Positions 34,856 to 44,426 of a stretch of 64,000 nt of DNA are shown one piece after another. This stretch comes from Bacillota bacterium (GTDB lineage: Bacteria > Bacillota > Clostridia > DSM-8532). The stretch is from the NCBI GenBank assembly GCA_023443745.1, contig JAEZTB010000059.1, positions 62,001-126,000 on the forward strand. Direction: 5' to 3'. A model generated the notes under the pieces. It was given only the letters and a program-made list of their open reading frames with translations, searched no databases and was not told the origin of the DNA. Position numbers and translations under genes: made by a program. Positions within the stretch are counted from its first letter, which is position 1; each line of letters begins with the position of its first letter.

Positions 34856-36650
34856 TCTGATCCCCCTTTATGGCCGGAATACATATGGTTATTTTTGTTT
34901 CGTCATAGGGCTTGCTGCTTAATGCCAAACTGTATTCTTCTCCGTAATGAAGCTGAATTCTTTGAAAAACATTACCCAGTGCATACCCGCCATAGCTCAT
35001 ATCCGGGTTTTGAATGGCCTCAACAATCTTTTCCTTGTCAAAGCCGCAGCCATTATCCATGATTTGAAAGCATATCCTGTCGGCTTGTTTACTGACATTA
35101 ATCTCAATTTTCCCACCCGTTTGCATATTCTCAAATCCATGCAGAATGCTGTTTTCCACAAGCGGCTGTAAAATAAGCTTAACAATCTCATAGTTATAGG
35201 TTTCTTCATCAGCTTTGATAAAATAATCAAACTTTCCTTCATAAACTATTTTTTGAATATTTAAATAATTGCCCACATGCTGGAGCTCTTGACTGACTGT
35301 TGTCAATTCCTTACCCTTATTAAGTCCGATTCTGAAAATATTGGATAAGGAAATAGCCATTTCGCTCACCAGTTGGTTTCCCTGCATCATAGATCTCCAA
35401 TAAATGGAATCAAGCGCATTATACAAAAAATGAGGGTTAATCTGTGCCTGCAAAGCCTTTAGCTCCGCTTTCCGCTTGAGCTGCTGCTCTTTTTTTACAT
35501 GCTCCTGTTCAATCTTTAATTCTTTCAACAGGGTTTGAATCTGGCTGCTCATATCATTAAAGCTTCTGCCCAATTGTCCGATCTCGTCCTCGTATTTGGC
35601 ATCGAATCTTATACTGAACTGTTTGGCTGTGGAGGTTTCCATAAGCTTTTGAAGACTATTCATGGGTCTTGTCATACTAGCGGCCAGTCTGACGGAAAGA
35701 AGCGCGGTAATCGTTATAAAGATAAGTGCGGATAAAAAGATCAAGCCCTTAATCATTTCTACGTCTGATTTTATATCCTTCTCCCTCTGTATGCTGACCA
35801 AACGCCAATTGTTGATAGGGAAAGCAGACACGTTTATAAAAAGACTATCATCATGGGTGAAGTATCCTGTGTTCCTGACATTGTTCACCTTTCCGGTAAA
35901 ATCCGGGTCCTCAAGCATAGTCGCATATTGCCCGTTTTCGACTCCCGCCACCAGCTGATTGCCGGAATTAAAAATGTATATTTCACCGTTTATCTTGGTC
36001 GTGATATTGGATAGATACTCTACGATGGCGCTTCTCTTTAGGTTGACCACAACAAACATATCATTGGTCTCATAGGTGGCGATTGTGATTTTCATGATGA
36101 TGGGTATGACATATTGGCTGTCGGAAAAAATTTCGTCCTTCCCCCCGGTTCCCCAGAAAATCAAACCGTCCTGATTCACCTTTTTGAATAATTCTGTAGT
36201 CGTTAAATCCAATCCTTTTTTTGGTATCGCACCTACACTATAAAAAATGGCTTTGGGAGTATAGACAAAGATGGAATGAATAAATCTGTCCCTCGCTTTC
36301 ATCTGACTGAGAATGGGTTCTACTCTTGATTGTTCCAATGCATAGTTGATTTCTTTTTCCGATTCGATGTTTTTCATGGCTTGCGCGAAATCCCGATTAG
36401 TCTGAAGGAGATGCGATTGTATTAACACACTGTTTAGCTTTTCGTTCAAAAAATTTGCAGACTGCAGCAGGGTTTCGCTTGTCTGGTAATAGACATTTTT
36501 CTCAATAATTCTGGCGGCCCCCTGATAAGTGATCAACCCTGTGAAGGTGGTCGAGGCCATGATGACCATAACGCATAAAAGAGTGATCTTTGTTCTCATT
36601 TTCAGATTCATGATATAAACTTTTACAGCATTTATGAAAGCCTTCACCAT
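34848..36650 (-). CDS. YesM-type sensor histidine kinase
   Basis: The 600-residue membrane kinase has two helices (about 20-42 and 298-318) enclosing an extracellular dCache-like sensor domain, then HAMP, the YesM-type dimerisation motif QINPHFLYNALD (His near 410) and a HATPase domain (VENSILHG, DNGCGFD). It phosphorylates the YesN-type regulator encoded directly downstream. The start is ATG 36650, or GTG 36647, with AAGGAGGG just upstream. By family and context the signal is probably an extracellular oligosaccharide or the loaded binding protein. Confidence 0.95.
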   Translation of the reverse strand: MVKAFINAVKVYIMNLKMRTKITLLCVMVIMASTTFTGLITYQGAARIIEKNVYYQTSETLLQSANFLNEKLNSVLIQSHLLQTNRDFAQAMKNIESEKEINYALEQSRVEPILSQMKARDRFIHSIFVYTPKAIFYSVGAIPKKGLDLTTTELFKKVNQDGLIFWGTGGKDEIFSDSQYVIPIIMKITIATYETNDMFVVVNLKRSAIVEYLSNITTKINGEIYIFNSGNQLVAGVENGQYATMLEDPDFTGKVNNVRNTGYFTHDDSLFINVSAFPINNWRLVSIQREKDIKSDVEMIKGLIFLSALIFITITALLSVRLAASMTRPMNSLQKLMETSTAKQFSIRFDAKYEDEIGQLGRSFNDMSSQIQTLLKELKIEQEHVKKEQQLKRKAELKALQAQINPHFLYNALDSIYWRSMMQGNQLVSEMAISLSNIFRIGLNKGKELTTVSQELQHVGNYLNIQKIVYEGKFDYFIKADEETYNYEIVKLILQPLVENSILHGFENMQTGGKIEINVSKQADRICFQIMDNGCGFDKEKIVEAIQNPDMSYGGYALGNVFQRIQLHYGEEYSLALSSKPYDETKITICIPAIKGDQNV

Positions 36651-36699
36651 TATCCCTCCTTGAAATATTATGATTGTCCGGTCTTTTATAAAGGCTGAT

Positions 36700-36763
36700 G
36701 GGGCTGTGTCAAAATAGTATTGTTATAAAAAGCCATGATACACCATCATTTTGAGACAGCCCC
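36700..36763. repeat. Inverted repeat resembling IS ends
   Basis: GGGGCTGTGTCAAAAT (36700-36715) and ATTTTGAGACAGCCCC (36748-36763) form 16-base arms with one mismatch around a 32-base core. The arm sequence resembles terminal repeats seen on Bacillota insertion sequences, but no transposase is present. It may be a miniature or relic element, or a terminator upstream of the kinase gene. Confidence 0.5.
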
Positions 36764-36852
36764 GTCAAAAAATCATAGGCAGCTTTTGGATAATAATCCT
36801 ATTATAATAAATAATCGGCATATTGGGCTATTTTATTTTCTTTCTATGCCAC

Positions 36853-36910
36853 AGCAAAGGAGCTGCTGTAAAACCAATAGTTTTTCAGCAGCTCCTTTGC
36901 GGCCCCTTTT
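36853..36910 (+). terminator. Strong 15-base hairpin downstream of FG-GAP gene
   Basis: Perfect arms (36853-36867 and 36886-36900) enclose an 18-base loop. A T tract follows on the plus strand (36906-36910). Only minus-strand genes lie beside it, so the tract points the wrong way, but the stem itself can still stop or protect the FG-GAP transcript. Confidence 0.55.
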
Positions 36911-36924
36911 TCTCTTATTCGAGC

Positions 36925-39699
36925 TCACTCGAAAAAAACAGAGTAAACTCTTGGTGTATTGATACTGTTTATTGCACCTAACGCCAACAAATACTGAACA
37001 TATCGGCACTTTTTTGAGGAAGGTTCTATTTCATCGCCATTTTGATAATAGGAATTTTCAGTTTTGTCAGGTCCGATAAAAGCTTTAAGTTCCAGCTCTT
37101 CCTTGTTATCGGCAGTTCTTATTTTAGCTTTCACCCAGGTTTTATTGGGAATATCCCCCTCCCAGCCGATTTTGCACAAAGAATCTCCTTCTTCAATTTC
37201 TATTACAGCGGAAGTGAAGTATTCCTCATTTCCCCTGTCATAAATGTTTCCTACATCAACAGATACCATGTCATGGGGGCCAAGGCACGGCAAATAATCC
37301 CTTCTGTCTTCATTAAACCCATCAGGACCGTTCCACCAAATAGCGGTTTCAGTGCGGTGGCTGCCGTAAATCCTGTGATTTGATATAATCAGATCAGTAT
37401 ATCCGTCTTCATTGATGTCGCATGCTAAAGCTCCGGAAGAAGAATGCGTAAATATCCTTTTCCTGTTTGTAACAGAGAAATTCCCTTTGTTATTCCAATA
37501 GATATAGGAGTTTACATCTCTTTCCCTGCTGTTAAAATAGGATGAAGCGAATATATCCAGATAACCATCATTATTTAAATCTGCTATTGTGATGCAATTG
37601 GATTGGTAAGAGGGCAACTCGCAGCACCTGCTTACAGAGTAGCCTTCAGGACCTCCCCAGAAAATGACAACAGAACCCTCGTGGCCTTTATTCCTGTACA
37701 AGCTTGCTCTTGTGCCAAAAATCAAATCCAGCCATCCATTTCCATTCAAATCAGCTGCTCTGACCGTCAGAGCCCTTTCAATAGGCAGCTTCTGGCTGCG
37801 CTCCATGGAATAGCCCTCAGGACCTCCCCAGAATATAAGGGAATAGCCTTTATTGCTGATAGGAACACATAAGTCGAGCCACCCGTCATTATTAAAGTCC
37901 GCAAGCACAGGCCAAAGCATTGCACATAAATCCTCCCCGGGTGCTATCTCCAAAGTCAGCGCATTTTCCAGGCTATATCCTTTTTCACTTCCATACAGAA
38001 CAGTTACACTATTTTTATTCAATTCCTTCCTTTGATTACAGGAAGTGAAAACAATGTCCAGATATCCGTCCTTATTGACATCCCCAACCTGACCACCCCA
38101 TGATAAATAGGTGGAAATATCCGTGTAATTATTGGGATCGATACCATCCTTACCGCCCCAAAAAATAGTGGACAGCGGAAGCTTTTCAGGCTGATCCTCT
38201 CCATTATTGAATAGAAGAATGTCTGTATGCCCATCATCATTCAAATCTACAGGAATAATCGAACCGGGAGAATGCCCGGGAAGCTCCACCCTTCTATCCG
38301 CTTTGTATCCGTCCTTATCGCCGATATAGAGATATGCGGGAACATGCCCGTATGTATTGCTTTCTTGTTGATTTACGAAGATAAGCTGCTTGCCATTCCC
38401 GTCTGTATTTCCTGCCAATACCCCAACAGCGTTATGGGTTATGAATTTTCTTGGTTCTTTATCTATGCCGTTTCCACTGCTTAAATACAACAGTGACTCG
38501 GTGGTGAACTTGTCCTCATCCCTGCCCTCACATATAGCAATGTCCTTTCTGCCATTTCCGTTGAAATCACACAGAATTACATCACGGGCGGTTTTAGTGG
38601 CAAGTTTCTCTGCATATTCAAGCTTGAAGCCTTTCTCTCCGCCATACAAAACATATGCTTTCTCATCCTGGCTATTTGGCCTGGACAGGAAAACCAGATC
38701 ATCCTTACCATCTCCATCAATATCCCCTGCAGCCACTGAGATCACACCCGGTATATCAAATGTCATTTTTGTTTCAAATTTTCCGGTTTGAGTAAGCTCC
38801 TTCAATTGTACAGCTTCCTTTAGGCAGTAAAGCAGGTAAACCCTTTGATCTATATTAATGATTTTAGGTCTTGCTTCCTCAGGATATCTTAGATTTCCAC
38901 CGCCGAAGGGCAGGGTCTCAAATATCGTATCATCCGTCTTTTCACCTACAGAAGTATAGCTTTCCGCATTTAATCCATCCTTGCTTCCCCATAAAACCAC
39001 CCACTCCCCATCTCTGATTCGGCAGTATAGATCAGAACAGCCATCCTTGTTGATATCACCGGCTGTAATATGGGTAAGATCTATATCCAAATCAGTATAG
39101 GTATCACGCATGAAGCCTATTTCGGTCTGATAATAAATGCGGAGCTTTCCTCCCTCGATAATGAATGCGATATCACAGAAACCGTCCCCGTTAAAATCAC
39201 CACAAGCAACTCCGGTACAGCCAGGTGCCGACAGCTCAATTTTATGATTTTCCGTTATGCCGGAAGGAGAGCCATAATAAACATAAGCAGCAAGGTCACT
39301 GTGGTGTCCGTTATTGCATGAACCTATGACTAAATCATCATAACCGTCGTTATTCAAGTCGGCCACTGCCGCAGCATGTGCTCCATCTGTCAGCACGTAG
39401 TTTATATCGGGACTATGGGAAGCAGCGTTGGAAATAACCTGAAGCCTGGGCCGCTCATTATAATCATGGCTATTGGTAATCATAATATCAAAATAGCCGT
39501 TCCCCGTTGTGTCAAACCTGAATATCCTTTGAAGAACACCCTTCTCTGAAACATATAAATTTTGGCCGCCATTTCCCATGATTCCCTTTGAAAAATCCGA
39601 AAAACCTTTATGAAAATACCTTCTTTTCAACTTGTCCTCCATTTCAATACCGAAGCAACATACCTCAGCTTCGCACCTCTCATCTCTCGTTCCCCACAC
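36925..39699 (-). CDS. FG-GAP/VCBS repeat protein without signal peptide
   Basis: The 924-residue protein consists almost wholly of beta-propeller repeats. I count 13 calcium-binding loops of the type DxNxDGxxD, for example DLNNDGYDDL, DFNGDGFCDI, DVNKDGYLDI and DINEDGYTDL. The propellers are followed by a C-terminal beta-rich part. No N-terminal signal or membrane helix is visible from GTG 39699, which directly follows the permease stop, nor from ATG 39642. Relatives are usually secreted integrin- or lectin-like proteins, so a cytoplasmic form would be odd. It is the last gene of the second importer operon. Its role, perhaps binding imported glycan or anchoring after an unusual export route, is unknown. 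Confidence 0.8.
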   Translation of the reverse strand: MWGTRDERCEAEVCCFGIEMEDKLKRRYFHKGFSDFSKGIMGNGGQNLYVSEKGVLQRIFRFDTTGNGYFDIMITNSHDYNERPRLQVISNAASHSPDINYVLTDGAHAAAVADLNNDGYDDLVIGSCNNGHHSDLAAYVYYGSPSGITENHKIELSAPGCTGVACGDFNGDGFCDIAFIIEGGKLRIYYQTEIGFMRDTYTDLDIDLTHITAGDINKDGCSDLYCRIRDGEWVVLWGSKDGLNAESYTSVGEKTDDTIFETLPFGGGNLRYPEEARPKIINIDQRVYLLYCLKEAVQLKELTQTGKFETKMTFDIPGVISVAAGDIDGDGKDDLVFLSRPNSQDEKAYVLYGGEKGFKLEYAEKLATKTARDVILCDFNGNGRKDIAICEGRDEDKFTTESLLYLSSGNGIDKEPRKFITHNAVGVLAGNTDGNGKQLIFVNQQESNTYGHVPAYLYIGDKDGYKADRRVELPGHSPGSIIPVDLNDDGHTDILLFNNGEDQPEKLPLSTIFWGGKDGIDPNNYTDISTYLSWGGQVGDVNKDGYLDIVFTSCNQRKELNKNSVTVLYGSEKGYSLENALTLEIAPGEDLCAMLWPVLADFNNDGWLDLCVPISNKGYSLIFWGGPEGYSMERSQKLPIERALTVRAADLNGNGWLDLIFGTRASLYRNKGHEGSVVIFWGGPEGYSVSRCCELPSYQSNCITIADLNNDGYLDIFASSYFNSRERDVNSYIYWNNKGNFSVTNRKRIFTHSSSGALACDINEDGYTDLIISNHRIYGSHRTETAIWWNGPDGFNEDRRDYLPCLGPHDMVSVDVGNIYDRGNEEYFTSAVIEIEEGDSLCKIGWEGDIPNKTWVKAKIRTADNKEELELKAFIGPDKTENSYYQNGDEIEPSSKKCRYVQYLLALGAINSINTPRVYSVFFE

Positions 39700-39701
39700 G
39701 C

Positions 39702-40550
39702 TTACCCCTTCACCGCTCCCAGTGTGATTCCTTTTGTAAAATATTTTTGGAAGCTCAGAAACACAATTAATACCGGCAAGGTTGCAAGAACCGCTCCTGC
39801 CATGCCGACACCATAATTTGTCTCAAACTCCTGCATTTTCTGTGCAAATTGAATTCCCAAAGGAAGAGTGAAATGCTTTTTATTTTTTATGATTATCAGC
39901 TGCCATACATAGTCATTCCAAGAGGATACAAAGGTAAATATCGCCAGCGATCCCAGTCCCGGCTTCGCCAATGGTAATATGATCCTAAGAAATACTCCAA
40001 ATTCCGAGCAGCCATCAATTTTACCCGAATCTATCAATGCATTTGGCAAGGTTTGCATAAACTGTCTTAGTAGAAAAACGCCAAAGGGCCATCCGAGAGA
40101 CGGCAGGATAATGCCCAAGTAGGAATTTGACAGACCGGCTCCGGAAATTATTTTAAAAAGCGAAATAAACAGCAATGTATGCGGCAGTGTCATTGCTCCC
40201 ACCATAAGCCCGAAAATATATTTTCCTGATTTAAATCTTATTTTTGCCAGTGCATATGCTGCCATTGCGCTGAATATCACAACAATTGCAGCTGTTACTG
40301 TGGAAATAAATATGCTGTTGAAAAACCATCTGATCACCGGATAATCCAAAAACAATGCTTTATAGTTTTCCAATGTCGGACGCAAGGGAATCCACTCAGG
40401 CGGAATCTGAAGCGCCACCTTCATATTCTTAAACGACCCTGATACCATCCAGTAAATAGGCCATAGAAAAAACAGGACGGCTGAGAACAGCAATAAATTT
40501 TTTAAAAGCTTTGCTATAGATATTTTCATTTTATTTTTTACTTTCTTCAT
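39702..40550 (-). CDS. Carbohydrate ABC transporter permease (MalG/UgpE type), second importer
   Basis: The 282-residue protein has six membrane helices and the EAA loop ALIDSGKIDGCSEFGVFLRI. It is the second permease of the second sugar importer of the window. The start is ATG with AGGAG upstream. It lies 26 bases after its partner and runs directly into the FG-GAP gene. As in the first importer, no ATPase gene is present. Confidence 0.95.
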   Translation of the reverse strand: MKKVKNKMKISIAKLLKNLLLFSAVLFFLWPIYWMVSGSFKNMKVALQIPPEWIPLRPTLENYKALFLDYPVIRWFFNSIFISTVTAAIVVIFSAMAAYALAKIRFKSGKYIFGLMVGAMTLPHTLLFISLFKIISGAGLSNSYLGIILPSLGWPFGVFLLRQFMQTLPNALIDSGKIDGCSEFGVFLRIILPLAKPGLGSLAIFTFVSSWNDYVWQLIIIKNKKHFTLPLGIQFAQKMQEFETNYGVGMAGAVLATLPVLIVFLSFQKYFTKGITLGAVKG

Positions 40551-40576
40551 ACTTACTGCTCCTATTCTTGGTGCTA

Positions 40577-41458
40577 TTAATACTCATTATCAGATGAAAG
40601 AAATTTGAACTGGAATATAGCAATTACGCATACAATAATGGCCAATATGAACCCCATTGCACATGCTATACCGAAATTCATATTCATAAATGCCTCCCGA
40701 TATATGAGCATTAGCATGGTTGTTGTATCATAGGCCGGTCCTCCGCCGGTCATCAGTATTATGATGGCGAAAACCTGGAAGGCGCCGATGGTGCTGGTAA
40801 CAACTACATACAGCAATGTTGGCTTGAGCAGGGGCAACGTAATATACCAAAATCTGCCCCAATGCCTTACTCCATCTATATCAGCAGACTCATACAGCTC
40901 CAATGGTATGCCGTTTAATCCTGCTGTCAGCACTACAATTGAGCCTCCTAATGATATAGAGACAAGAATTATCGTTAGTGAAGGATATGCAAGACCTTCG
41001 CCTAACCAGTTCTTCCCCTCGCCGCCAAAAAGTCTCACAAGATAATTAAGCATACCAAATTGCTCATTAAAGATATATTGCCAGACCATTGTCAGGCTAA
41101 CCACAGAGGTCACTCCGGGAATATAAAAGGCTGATTTGAAAAAACTCTGAGCTTTTGACGACCAACTGTATATGCACAGTGAAAGTACCAGCGCAACAAT
41201 AGTAACCGTCGGAACTATGTACACAACGAATTTTAAAGTATTAACTATTGACTGTATAAATACCTTGTTCTTAAATATGCTGACATAGTTATCAAATCCT
41301 GTCCAAAAATATTTTACATAATCAAAACCATAAAGGCTTAACCGAAATGCTTCAATAATCGGATAAATCACAAAGGCCAAAAAACAGACAAACATAGGAA
41401 GAACAAACAACCACCCTGTGATTTCTCTTTTTACTCCGCCGGATAATTTTATAGTCAT
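40577..41458 (-). CDS. Carbohydrate ABC transporter permease (MalF/UgpA type), second importer
   Basis: The 293-residue protein has six membrane helices and the EAA loop ELYESADIDGVRHWGRFWYI. The start is ATG with GGAGG upstream. An approximately 80-bp regulatory element (41491-41576), also found upstream of the binding-protein and regulator genes, lies just before it, so the permeases have their own promoter. The decayed SLH gene and this promoter separate it from its binding-protein gene. Confidence 0.95.
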   Translation of the reverse strand: MTIKLSGGVKREITGWLFVLPMFVCFLAFVIYPIIEAFRLSLYGFDYVKYFWTGFDNYVSIFKNKVFIQSIVNTLKFVVYIVPTVTIVALVLSLCIYSWSSKAQSFFKSAFYIPGVTSVVSLTMVWQYIFNEQFGMLNYLVRLFGGEGKNWLGEGLAYPSLTIILVSISLGGSIVVLTAGLNGIPLELYESADIDGVRHWGRFWYITLPLLKPTLLYVVVTSTIGAFQVFAIIILMTGGGPAYDTTTMLMLIYREAFMNMNFGIACAMGFILAIIVCVIAIFQFKFLSSDNEY

Positions 41459-41490
41459 CTAGCTACCTCCACTCTAGCAATATTCAAATC

Positions 41491-41576
41491 TCGAACTTTT
41501 CACCATCAGTATAAATGCAGCGGCACACAAAAAACAGGTTAAATTCCTGATAAATGAGTATAAATTTCTAATAAAA
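41491..41576 (-). promoter_or_regulatory. Regulatory repeat, copy 1, before permease genes
   Basis: This is one of three similar elements (others at 44113-44197 and 46888-46966). The strongest conservation is AACAGGTTAAATTCCTGATA, a spaced GTATAAATTT and ATCAGTATA. On the minus strand the last gives TATACTGAT, an extended -10, with the rest lying at and upstream of the -35, as expected for an AraC-type activator site. Confidence 0.7.
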
Positions 41577-41649
41577 GCATGCACATTACGAATTAAAATT
41601 CCATATGCACATGATCAATTCCACCTTTACATCTGAAGTGCAGGTTAGC

Positions 41650-42517
41650 ATTGGGCAAGCTTTGTGAACAGTTCCTCCATCAGTTTGTCCCGATGGATAT
41701 TGTCACCATCTGCTCGCGGGTTATTGGATCATCAGGGCCAAATTTGCCGTTCCCATAACCGGCTATGATATCTAAAACCAATGGCCTCAGCTGCCAAGTG
41801 GCCGGACACATCCATGAAGCTCTTGCCATTTGGTATTACAGATACATTCACACCTTTGGGTGCGATATATTTTCCGTTAGCTGCAAAGCCGATGAACTCT
41901 CTGCTGTCGCCATCAAGATAATACGACACGCCAGCTGACACGTCGTAATCATTAGTGCTTCGAACCACCAATGCATAAGGCTAGAAATCCGTCGTCTCAA
42001 ACACGAGATACCAGACGCCATTTTTCAGCTCAAGCCTTGAAGAGAGTGTGGTCACATTTCCGTCTGCTGATTTGTGCAGGACGACAAGCTGCTTCTTTTT
42101 TATCAAGCAGGTATTATACGTATTAGGATCAATGTCATCAGCATAGGCGAGTTCACCCACCTCAGTGCGCGTCGTCAGGTAGTCAAATCCGCCCCGGGTG
42201 ATGGAGTAGTTAATCGTATCTACGGGATACTTATTTAAAAAGCTGGTGCGCCGTGCAAGTATTTTCTCTATGCTCGGCGTCTGATCCTTTTGAAAAGCCG
42301 CCGCGTCGTCCCCGTCGTTGTCAAAGATGACGCGTCTTTGGCGATCCTTAGCAGTCTGCCTCAAGGCTTCCCGCATTCCTCATCGTCTCCAGTAAACGCC
42401 GTTCCTTCTTGGAGTGAAGGGCTTTCCGCTGTCGCCACTGGTGTGACAGCACTCGCAAAAATGAGCATTGCCATAATAAATGCAATAATTGAGATGTATT
42501 TTCTCTTGATTAGCATT
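41650..42517 (-). pseudogene. Decayed secreted SLH protein (glycan-enzyme-like N terminus)
   Basis: A signal peptide starts at ATG 42517 (MLIKRKYISIIAFIMAML). The frame breaks near 42365 and continues in another frame with RRVIFDNDGDDAAAF, which resembles the start of a family of secreted putative glycan-active proteins. An in-frame TAG interrupts it at 41981-41983. The next segment reads into an SLH repeat (DVSGHLAAEAIGF), shifts frame near 41775 and ends as IIAGYGNGKFGPDDPITREQMVTI. The N-terminal and SLH parts are far too close together, so a large internal deletion is likely. It lies between the binding-protein and permease genes of the second importer and was probably its surface enzyme. 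Confidence 0.8.
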
Positions 42518-42572
42518 TTAAAGCCCCTTTCTTTTACATGATAATATGTCAAAAGAAATGCCGTATTTAAAT

Positions 42573-42607
42573 ATGCGGACACCTTCCAATATGACCGGTG
42601 CCCGCAT
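42573..42607. terminator. Hairpin after binding-protein gene
   Basis: ATGCGGACACC (42573-42583) pairs with GGTGCCCGCAT (42597-42607) apart from one unpaired or mismatched position in each arm. It sits directly after the binding-protein stop, the same layout as the hairpin at 31676-31704, and probably limits read-through towards the decayed gene and permeases. Confidence 0.6.
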
Positions 42608-42634
42608 TTTTCTATAGTAATACTTTTGCCGTTA

Positions 42635-44065
42635 TTATTTATTGTACTTTGTGATAACCTCATTGAATTTTGTTGAAATATTCTCAATCGTCTGCTTGGG
42701 AGAAGTTCTTCCTATAAACAATGCCTGCATTTCAGGGAACATGGCAGCTCTCATTTCAGGATATCCCTTGATTCCCCAGCCTGGATCGATGAGGGGCCAT
42801 TCACTAGCCTTTCCAAGGGTTTTATACAGGAATTGTACTTCCTTCTGGTTGGGACTTTCCTTCATCCATCCTTTTTCATTTCCCCAAATATCAAAAGTTT
42901 TTCCTGCGTTATAGGCCACTTCGCTTTCCGCATAGGTCCAATATAATAGCTTCTTGCCCCATTCTATCCTTTTTTCGTCGTTGCTCTTAAATACGCAGCC
43001 CGATCCGACTTCGCTCTTCAATGTGGCCTGATCCTTTGTTGTTGAAGGATAGTTTACAATCATTGGCTCAAAGGGTCCCTGTATACTGCCGTCTTTTAAA
43101 CCGTTCTGGACTATATCGATATGAGCTAAACCGCCTACCACCATACCATTTTTCTTCTGCTTGAAGTAATCCAGCGCATTGGTGGCAGCCAGCGTCTCCG
43201 GATGCGGTGTACATAATCCTTCTTCTACAATTGACTTAAAGAAGGAAAATGCCTGTTCAGCCGCAGGATTTTCAGCGGCTATGTACTTGGAATAGTCATC
43301 ATTAAACAGCTTTACTCCAAATCCTCCGAGGATATTATTGTATATCTGGTCTCCCTGTTCATTGAGCGCAAACAACGTAATTCCATATACGCCTTTCTCT
43401 TTGTTTACAACCGCTTTCAAAGCCGCTTTAAATTCCTCGGGAGTCCAGGTTCTGTTTTCATTCTGGGGAAGCAAATGTGCGGCTCCTGCTTCTTCCCACA
43501 TGGTCTTGTTGACAACCAGCATGGTAGAACCTGTAGGATACGGCATAACTACAATTTTCCCATTTACTGAAACCATTTTCATAATATCCGGATTGGCTTT
43601 TACTTTTTCCAATTTATCAGCCGGAATTACGTCATCCAATTCTGCAACAACGCCCATATTAGCATATGCAAGAATTCTTCCCGGATAATCCAGAAACACA
43701 TCCGGTGTTTGCCCCGCGGTTATGGCTGTCGTCAGCTTCTCATTAATTCCGTCAAAAGGTATCAATTCTACAGAAACATTGACATTGGGGTATTGGGCAT
43801 TCCAATCTGAGATTAAATTCTTCTCTATCCATTCTCCAGGATTTTGTCCTTCAAATTGACCAGACGGAGTTCCCCATACCGTAAGCGATACCTTTTCATC
43901 CTTAACAGGCGCTGATGGAGATGGAGATGAAGACGGAGTAGCAGTGCTTCCATCCGATGATGGTTCGACAGGACCCTTTGATCCGCATGCAGCCAATGTT
44001 GCCAGCATCATAACGACTGCCAGAGATAAGCTGACAATCTTCTTGACGTTTTTAACAGCTTTCAT
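42635..44065 (-). CDS. Extracellular solute-binding lipoprotein, second importer
   Basis: From ATG 44065, six bases after GGAGG, the protein has 476 residues; an ATG at 44071 directly abuts the ribosome site. It has a lipoprotein signal with LAAC (Cys27), a Ser/Pro tether and a family 1 carbohydrate-binding fold (VSLTVWGTPSGQFEGQNPGE near the start). It should deliver sugar to the permeases encoded at 39702-41458. A copy of the three-fold regulatory element lies just upstream. Confidence 0.95.
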   Translation of the reverse strand: MKAVKNVKKIVSLSLAVVMMLATLAACGSKGPVEPSSDGSTATPSSSPSPSAPVKDEKVSLTVWGTPSGQFEGQNPGEWIEKNLISDWNAQYPNVNVSVELIPFDGINEKLTTAITAGQTPDVFLDYPGRILAYANMGVVAELDDVIPADKLEKVKANPDIMKMVSVNGKIVVMPYPTGSTMLVVNKTMWEEAGAAHLLPQNENRTWTPEEFKAALKAVVNKEKGVYGITLFALNEQGDQIYNNILGGFGVKLFNDDYSKYIAAENPAAEQAFSFFKSIVEEGLCTPHPETLAATNALDYFKQKKNGMVVGGLAHIDIVQNGLKDGSIQGPFEPMIVNYPSTTKDQATLKSEVGSGCVFKSNDEKRIEWGKKLLYWTYAESEVAYNAGKTFDIWGNEKGWMKESPNQKEVQFLYKTLGKASEWPLIDPGWGIKGYPEMRAAMFPEMQALFIGRTSPKQTIENISTKFNEVITKYNK

Positions 44066-44112
44066 AAACATCCTCCTTTGATTTATTCATGACTTAAATT
44101 AGAACTGAAAGC

Positions 44113-44197
44113 TCGAACTTTTCACTATCAGTATAGCTATTGCTTCACATAAGAAACAGGTTAAATTCCTGATAAACAAGTATAAATTTGTAACAAA
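44113..44197 (-). promoter_or_regulatory. Regulatory repeat, copy 2, before binding-protein gene
   Basis: This copy is closest to copy 1: both carry TCGAACTTTTCAC, ATCAGTATA and AACAGGTTAAATTCCTGATA in the same order and spacing. Read on the minus strand, TATACTGAT is the -10, about 60 bases before the binding-protein start. The remaining gap to 44426 shows only a short stem at 44381-44399. Confidence 0.72.
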
Positions 44198-44426
44198 GAC
44201 AAACCTTTTGATGCGTTACTTTTTTGATGTTTTGTATAAAAATCTGTGGTTTGGGTTCAATAGTGGCAACTGTATCGTAATGATAAAAAAAGCCATATTC
44301 CGAATTGAAGTTATGTCAGTTTGACTTTGCATTCACATATCCTAAACGACATAATAGAACCAATGACAGACAGAGTAAGTCGCACCCTTTATAGGTGCGT
44401 AGAGTGGAAAATAGATAGCCTAGTGA

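Noticed and set aside
44200..44426. Search for a gene in the gap between binding-protein and membrane AraC genes
   Set aside because: No frame with start signals is present; only the regulatory repeat and a six-base stem at 44381-44399 are seen.
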